Source: JAAYCI01 sp964472465
Lineage (GTDB): Bacteria; Bacillota; Clostridia; Oscillospirales; Ruminococcaceae
NCBI GenBank assembly: GCA_964472465.1
Contig: CAYYLW010000131.1
Span: 1 to 7,542, forward strand
Direction of reading: 5' to 3'
DNA: 7,542 nt
Every line of letters starts with the position of its first letter. Positions within the stretch are counted from its first letter, which is position 1. Positions 7,055 through 7,542 of this stretch are shown one piece after another. The notes beneath the pieces are model-generated. The model was given only the letters and a program-made list of their open reading frames with translations. It did no database searches and was not told the DNA's origin. The position numbers and the translations under genes are program-made.

Positions 7055-7066
7055 CCCAATATTGGG
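7055..7066. repeat. perfect 12-bp palindrome upstream of the first permease
   Basis: CCCAATATTGGG is its own reverse complement. Its near edge is 22 nt from the permease ATG, just before the ribosome binding site. It has no spacer and so cannot form a usual hairpin, but it could be a protein binding site. Chance occurrence is possible. Confidence 0.3.
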
Positions 7067-7100
7067 CACAGAATAAACGTAAAATTGTGCTATTTTTAAA

Positions 7101-7151
7101 AAGAAGAAAAAGGAAAGGGAGGCGCCGCGGCAAAACAACCGGGGCGCCTCC
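7101..7151 (-). terminator. intercistronic stem-loop with U-rich tail (partial terminator or mRNA stabiliser)
   Basis: The arms 7118-7126 and 7143-7151 form a 9-bp GGAGGCGCC/GGCGCCTCC stem. After one G-G mismatch, a further 3 bp (7128-7130 with 7139-7141) extends it to an 8-nt loop. On the minus strand the stem starts 12 nt after the binding-protein stop and is followed by CTTTCC then TTTTTCTTCTTTTT, an interrupted U tract. In sugar ABC operons such structures commonly allow more binding protein than permease to be made; that role is inferred here. Confidence 0.65.
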
Positions 7152-7163
7152 GGCGAATACAAA

Positions 7164-7542
7164 CTATAGGGCTGCCACTTCTTCTTGCAGGGTGTTCAGG
7201 GCGTCCTCCACGCTAACGGTGCCGCTGAGGGCCTGGTGCACGTTGCGCTGGATAGCGTCGGACACTTTGGCATACTGCGGGCTCATCGGCCGGCTTTTGC
7301 CGCCCATGATGATGTCATAGAAATCGGCATAGAAGGGAATCTCCGCCAGAACGTCGGCGTCTTGGTACACGCTTTGCAGCACGGGGGGCTGGGCGGCGAT
7401 GAGGGTGAACTCTTTCTGGGTTTCAAAACTGGACATGTAGGTAAGGAATTCCACGGCGGCGGCCTTCTGCTCGTCGCTAATGCTGGCGTTGATGACCAAA
7501 TCCAGCCCGCCCAGGCAGGAATGTGGGTCTGTGCCGGCGGGG
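7164..7542 (-). CDS. extracellular sugar-binding protein of the ABC transporter, C-terminal fragment
   Basis: The gene is cut by the right edge; about 125 C-terminal residues are visible, ending in TAG at 7164-7166. Seen: LGGLDLVINASISDEQKAAA, then VEFLTYMSS with QKEFTLIAAQPPVLQSVY, DADVLAEIPFYADF, and a last part SRPMSPQYAKVSDAIQRNVHQAL. Known: this run of features (lobe-closing LGG, an AA-x-EFL helix, Q-P-P-V, P-x-SP-x-Y then a final amphipathic helix with ALxxLQ) typifies cluster 1 solute-binding proteins for maltose, trehalose and other oligosaccharides. In Gram-positives these are normally exported lipoproteins; the signal peptide is outside the window. The protein would deliver substrate to the two permeases. 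The substrate cannot be inferred, since most ligand-contacting residues are missing. Confidence 0.9.
   Translation of the reverse strand, partial: PAGTDPHSCLGGLDLVINASISDEQKAAAVEFLTYMSSFETQKEFTLIAAQPPVLQSVYQDADVLAEIPFYADFYDIIMGGKSRPMSPQYAKVSDAIQRNVHQALSGTVSVEDALNTLQEEVAAL

Noticed and set aside
7033..7059. Extended first-permease start at TTG 7059
   Set aside because: The purine-rich ribosome binding site at 7042-7049 would lie inside the coding region; the ATG at 7032 has proper spacing.
6544..7320. Plus-strand open frame spanning the first permease, the gap and part of the binding-protein gene
   Set aside because: It runs antisense across two recognisable genes and an intercistronic hairpin; the translation has no membrane segments or known motif.

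Overview
The window looks like a stretch of chromosome from a moderately high-GC Firmicute, most likely a gut Clostridia/Oscillospiraceae-type bacterium. This is inferred from purine-rich Shine-Dalgarno sites, frequent GTG/TTG starts, tight sugar-operon packing, short hairpin-plus-U terminators, and the protein families themselves. No tRNA, rRNA, CRISPR array or mobile element is visible.

Layout. The left edge (1-304, + strand) carries the C-terminal end of a class II ketose-bisphosphate aldolase. It converges on everything else, which is all on the minus strand; a perfect 14-bp stem bidirectional terminator (328-368) separates the two directions. Reading the minus strand from the right edge, the order is: the C-terminal part of an extracytoplasmic sugar-binding protein (7542-7164), a stem-loop in the 131-nt gap, two CUT1-type ABC sugar permeases (7032-6127 and 6112-5273), a YdhF-like aldo/keto reductase (5240-4341), a Gfo/Idh/MocA-type oxidoreductase (4316-3240), and a GH13 subfamily 18 glucoside phosphorylase of the sucrose phosphorylase group (3192-1732). 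An intrinsic terminator (1665-1707) closes this operon. After it comes a separately promoted M20 amidohydrolase (1563-388).

How the genes may work together. The binding protein and two permeases would import an oligosaccharide or glucoside. No ATPase is present here, so one must be encoded elsewhere. The phosphorylase would split an alpha-glucoside with inorganic phosphate to give alpha-glucose 1-phosphate plus the aglycone. The two NAD(P)-type oxidoreductases between transporter and phosphorylase suggest that the substrate or released aglycone is oxidised or reduced, so the natural substrate may not be plain sucrose. The phosphorylase carries Arg134 and His343 at positions I associate with the sucrose 6'-phosphate phosphorylase branch, while the Gfo/Idh protein has Thr in place of the usual EKP lysine. 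Together these make the operon a reasonable candidate for an uncharacterised glucoside-utilisation pathway. The substrate cannot be decided from sequence alone.

No gene-free stretch exceeds 300 bases. The largest gap, 7033-7163, holds the stem-loop, a 12-bp palindrome and a ribosome binding site.
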